A stretch of 36,313 bases of DNA from Sphaerochaeta sp. Phil3 (GTDB taxonomy: Bacteria > Spirochaetota > Spirochaetia > Sphaerochaetales > Sphaerochaetaceae), in NCBI GenBank assembly GCA_001940825.1, contig MSGT01000035.1, positions 1 through 36,313 on the forward strand, read 5' to 3'. Position 1 is the stretch's first letter, and each line of letters starts with the position of its first letter. The position numbers were made by a program, and so were the translations under genes. This document shows, one piece after another, positions 1 through 6,973 of the stretch. The notes beneath the pieces were generated by a model. The model did not search any database, had not been told where the DNA came from, and saw only the letters and a list, made by a program, of their open reading frames with translations.

Positions 1-20
1 TTTTGTTACAGCCCCTTTTT
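1..20 (-). repeat. Insertion-sequence-like terminal repeat at left contig edge
   Basis: The first 20 bases are the exact reverse complement of 36291-36310, and 19 of them also match 327-345. Read outward, the repeat runs AAAAAGGGGCTGTAACAAAA, and GGGGCTGT is a common type of insertion-sequence end. The element would extend left, off the contig. No transposase is visible here, so the family cannot be named. Matching outward-facing copies at both contig ends suggest that assembly broke at a multicopy element. Confidence 0.65.
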
Positions 21-326
21 CTTTCTTTTCATTTCACAGAATTGAAACAAATTGAGATTATTAGCAGTTGGATTTCAACGAATTGAAACATACTCAAATA
101 TCATTTTTAAAGAAAAACCACTCCAGTTCTTATTTTGAGAAGGAGTGGCCTGATGATATTTAACAAACAATTATTTCACTTTTACCAATTGCGTTAACTC
201 TGGCGATGCTTTGATATCAAGAAGGAATTTCGCGCTTCAATGTACTACAACTAATACAGGAAAAAGCGATTAGTACGGATACCACTTTTTTACTTTACAT
301 ACTTTAACTATATAGATTGTTTACAT
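21..326. other. AT-rich gene-free segment between two IS-like ends
   Basis: No convincing gene is visible. The segment is AT-rich, like non-coding DNA, and unlike the GC-rich cassette that begins after it. It contains an 11-bp direct repeat (GAATTGAAACA at 39-49 and 80-90) and one minus-strand terminator-like hairpin (111-148). It is probably a leftover of resident DNA trapped between mobile-element ends. Confidence 0.5.
111..148 (-). terminator. Rho-independent terminator-like hairpin
   Basis: CCACTCC (118-124) pairs perfectly with GGAGTGG (142-148) around a 17-nt loop. On the minus strand the stem is followed by TTTTTCTTT. No minus-strand gene remains immediately upstream, so the gene it served may have been lost when the neighbouring DNA was inserted. 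Confidence 0.6.
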
Positions 327-360
327 AAAAGGGGCTGTAACAAAAGTCAGGTTTTCCTGA
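327..360 (+). repeat. Internal copy of the IS-like terminal repeat
   Basis: Bases 327-348 match 36292-36313 over 22 positions (AAAAGGGGCTGTAACAAAA then GTC). This end faces right, toward the GC-rich cassette. Just inside is a small perfect hairpin, TCAGG-TTTT-CCTGA (347-360), as often found near insertion-sequence tips. No transposase follows, so only the tip of the element seems to remain. It marks the left border of the imported region. Confidence 0.6.
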
Positions 361-478
361 TGGGAGGTTGCAGCCTCTCTTACCTCCGTTTTTTACCGCA
401 TCGACAACGACCGGAATTCCGTCGTCTCTTTCTGCAACACTGCACTCCTTTTGATTAGCGATTTTTTCTCTGCACCTC

Positions 479-507
479 TTGCAAACCAGAAAGAATCGCA
501 GTATAAT
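479..507 (+). promoter_or_regulatory. Sigma-70-type promoter of the tetR-like gene
   Basis: TTGCAA (479-484) and a perfect TATAAT (502-507) are separated by exactly 17 bases. Transcription would start around 514, inside the operator-like palindrome at 508-533, as expected for a self-repressing regulator. Confidence 0.75.
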
Positions 508-533
508 ATGACCGGAAGAACCAAACTGGTCAT
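508..533 (+). promoter_or_regulatory. Operator-like palindrome for the TetR-family regulator
   Basis: ATGACCGG (508-515) and CTGGTCAT (526-533) form a 7-of-8 inverted repeat with a 10-nt centre. It directly abuts the -10 box and covers the predicted start of transcription. TetR-family proteins usually bind such palindromes beside their own gene, so autorepression by the product of 552-1130 is the simplest reading. Confidence 0.65.
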
Positions 534-551
534 ATTTAAGGAGGCGCGGGC

Positions 552-1130
552 TTGGCTTTTACCGATTATGAGGCTGAGCAGCTCCGCAAGGCGTTGCTGA
601 AGGAAACGAGACATTGTGCTGTCACGCTGGGGATGAAGAAAACCTCCGTTGATCAGCTGACGAAGGCGGTCGGCATTGCGAAGGGCTCGTTCTATAAATT
701 CTATGAATCCAAGGAAATGCTTTTCTTAGCGGTTTTGGAGAACGTTCACTCCGAGCTTTACGGAGTGGCTGACCATGCACTGAGCGAAGCAAACGGCTTG
801 CCGCCATTCCAGCGTGCGGCAAAAGCAGTCCTTGCCGTCTGTCAGCAGTTGTCTGATACCGGCGACATGGTTTTCATTGAAAACGATGCAAAGCTGCTTT
901 TGCAGAGGCTCCCGGAGGATGTCAAAAACGTGCATTACCACGATGACGAGACGCACATCCGCCAGCTTTTGGAGAAATATGACCTTGCGCCAAAGCGCGG
1001 CATCTCTCTGGCGGCCGCCACGGTGCGGGGACTGATTCTCACCGTTTCCCACAGGACGCAGATCGGTGAATTGTATCCGCAGGTATTGGAAACACTGGTG
1101 TACGGTGCTTGCCGGGAGTTATTTGAATAA
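552..1130 (+). CDS. TetR/AcrR-family transcriptional regulator
   Basis: This is a 192-residue one-component repressor. The N-terminal TetR helix-turn-helix spans about residues 22-58: a conserved T-x-D-x-L-x-x-x-V-G turn, then GSFYKFYESKEML, the usual recognition helix and connector. The C-terminal part (residues 60-192) would be the ligand-binding, dimerising domain; its ligand is unknown. The start codon is TTG at 552, chosen because AAGGAGG lies at 538-544 and the HTH needs this N-terminus. A strong promoter and palindromic operator lie just upstream, and a terminator (1138-1159) follows, so the gene is its own transcription unit. It is the first gene of a GC-rich cassette of Firmicutes-like character and may control the downstream methyltransferase genes, but this is inference. 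Confidence 0.9.
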   Translation: MAFTDYEAEQLRKALLKETRHCAVTLGMKKTSVDQLTKAVGIAKGSFYKFYESKEMLFLAVLENVHSELYGVADHALSEANGLPPFQRAAKAVLAVCQQLSDTGDMVFIENDAKLLLQRLPEDVKNVHYHDDETHIRQLLEKYDLAPKRGISLAAATVRGLILTVSHRTQIGELYPQVLETLVYGACRELFE

Positions 1131-1137
1131 GCGGAAG

Positions 1138-1159
1138 GCCGCAGAAATGCGGCTTTTCT
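1138..1159 (+). terminator. Rho-independent terminator after the tetR-like gene
   Basis: GCCGCA (1138-1143) and TGCGGC (1148-1153) form a perfect 6-bp stem closed by a GAAA tetraloop and followed by TTTTCT. It lies 8 bases after the tetR-like stop codon and separates that gene from the methyltransferase operon. Confidence 0.8.
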
Positions 1160-1168
1160 AAGGCACAA

Positions 1169-1221
1169 CGGTTAGTGCCATCTAACCAAGCAGCTACGCG
1201 CATCGGTTAGCCGAATCTAAC
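1169..1221 (+). promoter_or_regulatory. Tandem GTTAG-N6-CTAAC dyads upstream of methyltransferase operon
   Basis: Two near-identical dyads, CGGTTAGTGCCATCTAAC (1169-1186) and CGGTTAGCCGAATCTAAC (1204-1221), lie 35 bp apart between the terminator and the first methyltransferase. Each is GTTAG, six bases, CTAAC. The half-sites recall TTAG/CTAA boxes of DtxR/MntR-type metal regulators, though the spacing differs from the classical iron box. A ZIP metal transporter lies downstream in the same operon, which makes a metal-responsive operator plausible. No matching regulator gene is in the window. Confidence 0.55.
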
Positions 1222-1240
1222 TCTGAGAGGAATGACAGAG

Positions 1241-1855
1241 ATGCTAAAACACAAGAATTTCTGGGACAGAAATGCCGGTCGGTACGACCGCTTCATGCTA
1301 AAGGATCGGGCGGCATACGAAGAGATGTATAAGCTGATCCGGCCGGTCGTGAAAGCCAAGACGGTGCTGGAGCTGGCAACCGGCACAGGGCTGATCGCAA
1401 AGCACATCGTGAACGCGGCTGCGCACATTGAGGCGACGGACGCCTCTGCGGAGATGATCGCCGAGGCAAAGCGGGATAACCGCTCAGAAAAGCTGCATTT
1501 TTCCGTGCAGGATATGTTCCGCCTGCCCTATGTGGAGGAGTCCTTCGACGTGGTGATCGTGTCCAACGCGCTGCACATCGTGCCGCAGCCGGAGAAAGCC
1601 CTGGTTGAAATTCAGCGGGTGCTGAAAGAGGACGGTGTGCTCATCGCGCCCACCTTTACCCACGCAGGAAACTCGTTTCTCGGCAAGGTCAGGGCATTTT
1701 TTATGAGGTGCGCGGGCTTTCCCCTCCACAGCAAGTGGACGAGTGCGGAATACCTGCGCTTTCTAAGTCAGAATGGCTGGACGGTGCGGAAAAGCGCTGT
1801 TCTGACGGCATCCTTCCCGCTGACCTATGCGGAATGTGTGAAATCGGAGGTGTGA
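1241..1855 (+). CDS. Class I SAM-dependent methyltransferase
   Basis: This is a 204-residue Rossmann-fold methyltransferase of the Methyltransf_11/UbiE-like type. S-adenosylmethionine motif I is VLELATGTG at about residues 42-50, followed by the acidic loop EATDAS and, later, FDVVIVSNALHIVPQPEKAL and a typical IQRVLKEDGVLIAPT post-motif strand. The substrate is unknown. I prefer ATG 1241 to ATG 1232, because GAGAGG (1225-1230) is 10 bases from the former and only one from the latter, and the family usually begins just before the FW-x-x-x-A-x-RYD segment. The gene follows two regulatory dyads and heads a tightly packed plus-strand operon; the next gene starts 4 bases after its stop. GC-rich codon use contrasts with the rest of the window and suggests transfer from a Firmicute. 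Confidence 0.85.
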   Translation: MLKHKNFWDRNAGRYDRFMLKDRAAYEEMYKLIRPVVKAKTVLELATGTGLIAKHIVNAAAHIEATDASAEMIAEAKRDNRSEKLHFSVQDMFRLPYVEESFDVVIVSNALHIVPQPEKALVEIQRVLKEDGVLIAPTFTHAGNSFLGKVRAFFMRCAGFPLHSKWTSAEYLRFLSQNGWTVRKSAVLTASFPLTYAECVKSEV

Positions 1856-1859
1856 TAAG

Positions 1860-2465
1860 ATGTCATTTTTTGAGAACACCAGAAAGCCTGTGGGGCTTGG
1901 CGGGAAAATCATGGTCGCCATGATGAACCTGGGACACAGTCCTGTGGCACGGTGGGGACTTCAATTTCTGAATGCTGCGCCGGACGCCAGGGTGCTGGAC
2001 TGCGGCTGCGGCGGCGGGGCGAACATGAAAAGGCTGTTGAAAAAATGCCCGCAGGGCGTCGTCAAGGGCATCGACTATTCGCCCGTCAGCGTAGAGAAAT
2101 CCAAAAAGGTCAACGAGGCCGCCATCGCAGATGGACGCTGCGCCGTCCTGCAAGGCAGCGTGGCAAATATGATGTTTGCTGATAACTGGTTCGATGCGGT
2201 GACGGCCTTTGAGACTGTCTATTTCTGGCCTGATCTGTCCCGATGCTTCCGGGAGGTTTACCGGGTGCTGAAGCCCGGCGGGACATTTCTTATCTGCAAC
2301 GAAAGCAATGGCGATACGGGCAAGGACGAGAAGTGGACGAAGATCATCGGCGGCATGACCATCTACAAGGATGCCGAACTGAAGACGTATCTGGAGCAGG
2401 CAGGCTTTCACGAAGTGCAGATACACAAAAAGAAGGACTGGCTGTGCGTCACGGCGCGGAAATGA
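1860..2465 (+). CDS. Class I SAM-dependent methyltransferase
   Basis: This 201-residue enzyme is a second, unrelated-in-detail methyltransferase. Motif I is VLDCGCGGG (residues 45-53), with the SAM-ribose acidic segment GIDYSP and a C-terminal substrate region containing ETVYFWPDLSRCFREVYRVL and KPGGTFLICNE. The fold resembles the SmtA/Methyltransf_11 group; the acceptor is unknown. The start ATG lies 4 bases after the previous stop, with GGAGGT overlapping the end of the upstream gene, so translation is probably coupled. A short stop-start gap of 13 bases to the next gene keeps it in the same operon. Confidence 0.85.
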   Translation: MSFFENTRKPVGLGGKIMVAMMNLGHSPVARWGLQFLNAAPDARVLDCGCGGGANMKRLLKKCPQGVVKGIDYSPVSVEKSKKVNEAAIADGRCAVLQGSVANMMFADNWFDAVTAFETVYFWPDLSRCFREVYRVLKPGGTFLICNESNGDTGKDEKWTKIIGGMTIYKDAELKTYLEQAGFHEVQIHKKKDWLCVTARK

Positions 2466-2478
2466 GGAGGGCTAAGGC

Positions 2479-3384
2479 ATGAGCATTTTTGCATCTATCC
2501 TGCGCACGGCTTATAAGCTCTCCGGCGCGAAAAAGGCGTTTGCCTTGCCGGAGGATGCGCTGCAAAAGGAAATCAAAAAGCAGAACCGGCACCGCGGCGT
2601 TTTTACGCCCACCGACCGTAAGGCGTATTATGAAACAATTACAGTGAACGGCTTACCCTGCCTGATCGTGCGAGAGCATCCGAAGCCATCCGAGCGAGCG
2701 ATTCTCTATTTCTTTGGCGGCGGCATGGTGATCGGTCCCGATAAGGGAGACCTGCCTGTGATGCGTAAGCTGTGCCGGGAGACAGGTTGTGATGTGTGGT
2801 TTCCGTTTTATCCGCTCTGCATGGAGCATTGTATCACCGAAACCTACGAGATGGTCTATGAATGCTACCGCAGAATGATCGACTTGTATGGCGGCGGGAA
2901 CGTCAGTACCTGCGGCTTTTCCTCCGGCGGTGCGCTGGCTCTGGGGATCGCGGCGCACAACAACGCGCAGCCTGAACCGCTGCCGCAGCCGAGGCACATC
3001 GTCGCCGTGTCTCCCGGCGAAGTACCGTGGAACGATGCGGAAAGGGCGCGAATGCAGGCACTCAATGAAAGGGACGTTTCCATCGACTATGCCTTTATGG
3101 TGACGGTGGAAAAATTCATGCGGCATGGCTGCGAGAATGTGCCGGACTATATGCTCTCCGGCTCCCGGGGAGATTTTACCGGCGTAGGCGATATCCACTT
3201 CTTCTATTCTGCCGACGAGGTGCTCTACGGTGCGCTGCCGGACTTTGGGGAAGCCTGCAAACGGGCAAATGTCCCCTACACGGTGTCCGCCCGCCCGAAG
3301 ATGGTGCATTGCTACTGTATGCTGCCGATCTTCAAGGAGGCAAAAGAGGACTTCGTAAAGATTGTGGATTTTTTGAAGAAATGA
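2479..3384 (+). CDS. Alpha/beta hydrolase, HSL-type esterase-like
   Basis: This is a 301-residue alpha/beta hydrolase of the hormone-sensitive-lipase/acetyl-esterase group. The oxyanion segment, normally HGGG, appears as FFGGG (residues 78-82). The nucleophile elbow is G-F-S-S-G-G (146-151), making Ser148 the likely catalytic serine. A late Asp lies in FYSADEVLYG and a His at about 277 (MVHCYC), completing a plausible triad. It would cleave an ester or related bond in an unknown small substrate; no signal peptide is seen, so it is cytoplasmic. GAGGAGG lies 8 bases before the ATG. Its place between methyltransferases suggests a shared small-molecule pathway. Confidence 0.8.
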   Translation: MSIFASILRTAYKLSGAKKAFALPEDALQKEIKKQNRHRGVFTPTDRKAYYETITVNGLPCLIVREHPKPSERAILYFFGGGMVIGPDKGDLPVMRKLCRETGCDVWFPFYPLCMEHCITETYEMVYECYRRMIDLYGGGNVSTCGFSSGGALALGIAAHNNAQPEPLPQPRHIVAVSPGEVPWNDAERARMQALNERDVSIDYAFMVTVEKFMRHGCENVPDYMLSGSRGDFTGVGDIHFFYSADEVLYGALPDFGEACKRANVPYTVSARPKMVHCYCMLPIFKEAKEDFVKIVDFLKK

Positions 3385-3428
3385 GACCGGAAACGGTCGT
3401 GTGTTGATTGAAACACGGAGGGAAAACT

Positions 3429-4111
3429 ATGGAACGAAAAGAGGCCATTCGCAGCGCATACCGACTGACAGGCGAAAGCAGCTTTTATGACGGCATGATC
3501 AACTGCTCCACCCTGAGCGGAAAAGCGGTGTGCCGTTTGGTGTGGGCAATGAACAAGGCGGAAAACGACGATTATCTGGAAAAGGCGCTGTCCGGTATTC
3601 CGGAGCATTTCTCGGGCAGACTGCTTGAGGTGCCGGTGGGAACAGGGATTCTGACCATGCCGGTTTATAAAACTATGCCCGAAGCGGATATTACCTGTCT
3701 GGATTACTCGGCGCATATGATGGGACAGGCGCAGGAAAAGGCAGAGCGCCTGCACCTGAAAAATGTAACCTCCGGCAGGGAGATGTGGGAGCACTCCCCT
3801 ATGCAGACGACACCTTCGACATTGTTTTGTCGCTGAACGGCTTTCACGCTTTCCCGGACAAGGAGGCAGCTTATCGGGAGATTTTCCGGGTCTTGAGACC
3901 CGGCGGAACATTCTGCGGCTGCTTTTATGTGAAGGATGAGCATAAGCGGACGGATTGGTTTGTCCGGCATGTTTATGAAAAGGCAGGGCTTTTCACACCG
4001 CCCTATGAGACGGTTTCCAGTCTGAAAGCACGGCTGGATGGAATGTATGCGGATGTGGACATGGGAAACCTGAAAAGCATGGCATGGTTTGTCTGCCGAA
4101 AAGCGGGTTAA
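3429..4111 (+). pseudogene. Class I methyltransferase interrupted by a frameshift
   Basis: The first part (from ATG 3429, GGAGGG at 3417-3422) reads a methyltransferase N-terminus with motif I as LLEVPVGTGILT and the acidic loop ITCLDYSAHMM. Near 3770 the frame slips: the expected RQGDVGALPYADDTFDIVL continues only in the next frame, which stays open to 4111 and carries SLNGFHAFPD and REIFRVLRPGGTFCG. Adding one base near 3770-3772 restores one protein of about 227 residues, so this is a single-base deletion or a sequencing error in a short C/T run. Programmed frameshifting seems unlikely because no slippery heptamer is present. If real, the C-terminal substrate region is lost. Confidence 0.8.
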
Positions 4112-4162
4112 ATCTTAGATGGTCTCATGCACGCAAGAAAGAACAAGGAGGGAGGCAATCAG

Positions 4163-4864
4163 ATGAAGGACAACGAGCTTCTATTCGACCGCAAAAGCCA
4201 TGTGCTGTATTCAAAGCCTTGCAAGAAAGAAATCCTGGCGAAAATCGCCCTGCACTATCCAGAAGCAGAGCGGGAGACAGTATGGGAAAAGGTGCAGCGG
4301 CAGTACGCGGTCTTTCTCTCCGACTGGCGCACGGATTTGGGCGGCAAAAAGAACTTCCACAACAGCGTAGGAGGCACCTACGACTGCATCGCCATTATGA
4401 GCTATTACACGGTCTGCAAAGCCGTCACATCCTTCTGCGAGATCGAGGAGATGGAGGAAAACCTGATCCTTCCGACCTTCCGCAGACTGCGGTTCGTGGA
4501 CTGCAACAAGCCGTTCTGGAGGAGGCTGATGTACAGAGCGTTTGTACGGGCGAAACGCAGCTGCGACAAATGGCACGATTACGAGATGTCGGTTGCGCCT
4601 TATGAAACCGACAAGCCTATTTATTATGAATTTACGGCGTGCCCGGCAGCGGAGTTTGCTATCCGACACGGTCTTACGGACATCATGCCCGCCCTGTGCA
4701 ATGTGGACTTCGCATCCATCGAGCTTCTCCACGCAAGGCTGGTGCGGACGACCACCTGCGTGGACGGCTGCCGATGCGACTATACCATCTGCGGCGACAA
4801 AGACCCTTACTTAAAGGAGCATCCCGAATACCGGGATGAGGCGGGATTCAGGAGAAACAAATAA
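4163..4864 (+). CDS. L-2-amino-thiazoline-4-carboxylic acid hydrolase-like protein
   Basis: This is a 233-residue protein resembling the ATC_hydrolase family (named for the enzyme that opens L-2-amino-thiazoline-4-carboxylate in L-cysteine formation). The family-like signature is at the C-terminus: a cysteine pair and CDYTICGDKDPY (about residues 199-216), followed by a charged tail. Most family members in Firmicutes have no tested activity, so the reaction is uncertain. The start ATG 4163 is preceded by AAGGAGGGAGG, a very strong ribosome site; an in-frame ATG 12 codons earlier lacks one. It lies within the methyltransferase operon, 51 bases after the frameshifted methyltransferase. Confidence 0.65.
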   Translation: MKDNELLFDRKSHVLYSKPCKKEILAKIALHYPEAERETVWEKVQRQYAVFLSDWRTDLGGKKNFHNSVGGTYDCIAIMSYYTVCKAVTSFCEIEEMEENLILPTFRRLRFVDCNKPFWRRLMYRAFVRAKRSCDKWHDYEMSVAPYETDKPIYYEFTACPAAEFAIRHGLTDIMPALCNVDFASIELLHARLVRTTTCVDGCRCDYTICGDKDPYLKEHPEYRDEAGFRRNK

Positions 4865-4891
4865 TACTGCAATGCAAAGGCGGTGAGACAA

Positions 4892-5668
4892 ATGGAAACC
4901 TTTCTTGGAATCATGATCCCCTTCTTGGGCACAGCACTGGGCTCGGCCTGCGTGTTCTTTATGAAAAGATCCCTTGGCGATCTGGTGCAGCGCGCCCTTG
5001 CGGGCTTTGCCGCCGGCGTGATGGTGGCAGCGTCCATCTGGAGCTTGCTGATCCCCGCCATCGAGCAATCGGAGGGCATGGGCAAGCTGTCCTTCCTCCC
5101 TGCCTTTATCGGCTTCTGGGTCGGCGTGCTGTTTTTGCTTTTGCTCGACCATCTGATTCCCCACCTTCATGTGGGAAGTGAACAGACCGAGGGTCCGAAA
5201 AGCAAGCTCGGGCGCACCACCATGATGGTGCTGGCTGTTACCTTACATAATATCCCGGAGGGAATGGCAGTCGGCGTGGTGTATGCAGGCTTTCTTTCGG
5301 GAAATACGCAGATTACTGCGGCAAGCGCACTGGCGCTGTCCCTCGGCATTGCCATTCAGAATTTTCCCGAGGGTGCGATCATCTCCATGCCGCTCCGGGC
5401 GGAGGGGGAACGCAAGGGCCGAGCGTTTCTCGGCGGCGTGCTTTCCGGCGTTGTCGAGCCTATCGGCGCGGTGCTGACGCTTCTCACGGCGCAGCTTGTG
5501 ATCCCGGCGCTGCCGTATTTTCTGAGCTTCGCGGCGGGCGCCATGCTCTATGTGGTGGTGGAGGAGCTTATCCCAGAGATGTCACAGGGAAAGCACTCCA
5601 ACATCGGCACGGTTTTCTTTGCCGTGGGCTTCAGCGTCATGATGACGCTGGATGTGGCGCTGGGGTAG
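4892..5668 (+). CDS. ZIP-family divalent metal transporter
   Basis: This is a 258-residue polytopic membrane protein with about eight hydrophobic segments. The metal-site motifs of ZIP transporters are intact: HNIPEG (residues 119-124, helix IV) and QNFPEG (156-161, helix V), plus a later conserved EEL-x-PE segment. ZIP proteins move zinc, iron or manganese into the cytoplasm down their gradient; the GufA/ZupT-like branch is the closest match by eye. A short cytoplasmic loop replaces the histidine-rich loop of animal members. ATG 4892 is used; a GTG three codons earlier is possible. The gene gives the cassette a link with metal uptake, consistent with the metal-box-like dyads at 1169-1221. 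Confidence 0.9.
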   Translation: METFLGIMIPFLGTALGSACVFFMKRSLGDLVQRALAGFAAGVMVAASIWSLLIPAIEQSEGMGKLSFLPAFIGFWVGVLFLLLLDHLIPHLHVGSEQTEGPKSKLGRTTMMVLAVTLHNIPEGMAVGVVYAGFLSGNTQITAASALALSLGIAIQNFPEGAIISMPLRAEGERKGRAFLGGVLSGVVEPIGAVLTLLTAQLVIPALPYFLSFAAGAMLYVVVEELIPEMSQGKHSNIGTVFFAVGFSVMMTLDVALG

Positions 5669-5684
5669 GATTGGAGGAAACAGG

Positions 5685-6176
5685 ATGATCATTCAAACGA
5701 TTTTGGAGGGTCTCGGGCTGGGGGTCCTGCTGGTTATCGTCTGTGCCGTGGGTATCCGCAAGGGCGCGGTGGGCATGGCGCATCTTTACAGCCCGGAGGT
5801 GCAGAAAAGGTGTGTAAAACTGGGACTTACAACACACGCGAAAATAAAGCGAAATGCTTTGATTTTCAAAGCCGTCTGCGTCCCCGGCTACATCGCCTAT
5901 GTGCTGGTCTGCGTCTATGCGGTAAACGGGGCAAGGGGTTTCGTTCAGGGTTTCTGGCAGCTGCTCGCCATCTTGTCCGTTATGAATCTCATGGATCGCT
6001 TGCTGATTGACGGCTATTGGGGGGGACATACGAACGCATGGGAAATCCCGGGAACGGAAGACCTGAAGCCCTATATCACGGCTTTGGACAAGGGCAAAAA
6101 GTGGCTGTTCGGCACCGTAGGCATGGCGGTCATTGCGGCGGTGCTGTCTGGAATCATGATGATATTTATTCACTAA
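5685..6176 (+). CDS. Small membrane protein of unknown function
   Basis: This is a 163-residue protein I cannot assign. It has a hydrophobic N-terminal segment (about residues 1-25), a basic stretch rich in lysine after it, hydrophobic segments near residues 58-78 and 85-100, and a last one at the C-terminus (about 140-160), so four membrane passes are likely. GGAGG lies 7 bases before ATG 5685. It follows the ZIP gene by 16 bases and ends 14 bases before the next gene, so it is co-transcribed. It may be an accessory to the transporter or the neighbouring hydrolase, but nothing in its sequence shows this. Confidence 0.7.
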   Translation: MIIQTILEGLGLGVLLVIVCAVGIRKGAVGMAHLYSPEVQKRCVKLGLTTHAKIKRNALIFKAVCVPGYIAYVLVCVYAVNGARGFVQGFWQLLAILSVMNLMDRLLIDGYWGGHTNAWEIPGTEDLKPYITALDKGKKWLFGTVGMAVIAAVLSGIMMIFIH

Positions 6177-6190
6177 GGAGAGACTGCACA

Positions 6191-6964
6191 ATGCTGTTTG
6201 AAACGTTTGGCGACAAAAAGAACCCCGCCGTGCTGTTCTTTCACGCTATGGGCGTGACAGGAGAGAGCAGCGAACCGATTGCGAAATATTTGCAGGATCG
6301 GTATTTCTGCATTCTGCCCACCTCCACTGTGTACTGCAAAGGGCAGAAATACGTCAGCAAGCTGGACGAAATACGGCAGGTGGAGGACTTTCTGCATCGA
6401 CAGGGCGTGGAGCGGCTGGCGATGGTGGTCACTTCTTCCATCGGTGCAGACCTTGCCATGGCGTTTCTGACGCAGACGAAGCTGCCCGTGGAGCACGCTT
6501 TCTTTGACGGCGGGCAGTTTGCGCAAATCGGAAAAGGTACGCGCCGCATGATGACACCGTTCCTGTATTTCGCTATCAGGAGCCTGTACTGGTCGAAGGG
6601 CGGCACACTGAAAAAGATTCTGTGGTGTGACGACGATTCCATAAAGCCGTATTTTATAGCCGCAGGGGAAAATCTGACCTATACAAATTTGCGGCGGCAT
6701 ATTCTGGACAGCCTGGAGGATAAGCCCTTGCCGTCCCTTCCCGAAGAACTGCAAAAGCATATCTATTTCGAGTTTGGCAGCATAGAAGATCATTTCAAAT
6801 ACCGTCAGGCAGTGATGGAAGCCTACCCCTGCGGCCATTATCCCGTGTTTGAGGGATACGAGCATATGCAATATCAGATACGCGATCCAAAGGGGTTCGC
6901 CGAAATGCTGGCACACATCGCCGAGCGTGACTGTATGCCGGAACTGCCATTTATCAGAAAGTGA
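6191..6964 (+). CDS. Alpha/beta hydrolase-like protein
   Basis: This is a 257-residue protein with an alpha/beta hydrolase layout: an early strand PAVLFFHAMG (oxyanion-hole region), then MVVTSSIGADLAM, in which T-S-S-I-G replaces the usual G-x-S-x-G and Ser83 would be the nucleophile. A late H (HMQYQIRDP region, near residue 227) could be the catalytic histidine. The loss of the first glycine makes activity uncertain. TAAGGAG lies 10 bases before ATG 6191; the reading frame is open further upstream, but that part overlaps the previous gene and lacks a ribosome site. The next gene begins within 10 bases. Confidence 0.7.
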   Translation: MLFETFGDKKNPAVLFFHAMGVTGESSEPIAKYLQDRYFCILPTSTVYCKGQKYVSKLDEIRQVEDFLHRQGVERLAMVVTSSIGADLAMAFLTQTKLPVEHAFFDGGQFAQIGKGTRRMMTPFLYFAIRSLYWSKGGTLKKILWCDDDSIKPYFIAAGENLTYTNLRRHILDSLEDKPLPSLPEELQKHIYFEFGSIEDHFKYRQAVMEAYPCGHYPVFEGYEHMQYQIRDPKGFAEMLAHIAERDCMPELPFIRK

Positions 6965-6973
6965 GTGATACCC

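Noticed and set aside
39-90. Two GAATTGAAACA repeats that might be CRISPR-like
   Set aside because: Only two 11-bp copies with a 30-bp gap, no further units and no cas genes.
1863-2426. Minus-strand open frame of 187 codons
   Set aside because: It mirrors the second methyltransferase gene and is a by-product of GC-rich codon use.
3385-3398. Hairpin GACCG-GAAA-CGGTC after the first hydrolase gene as a terminator
   Set aside because: No T-run follows, and the next gene's ribosome site is close, so it is not a typical terminator.
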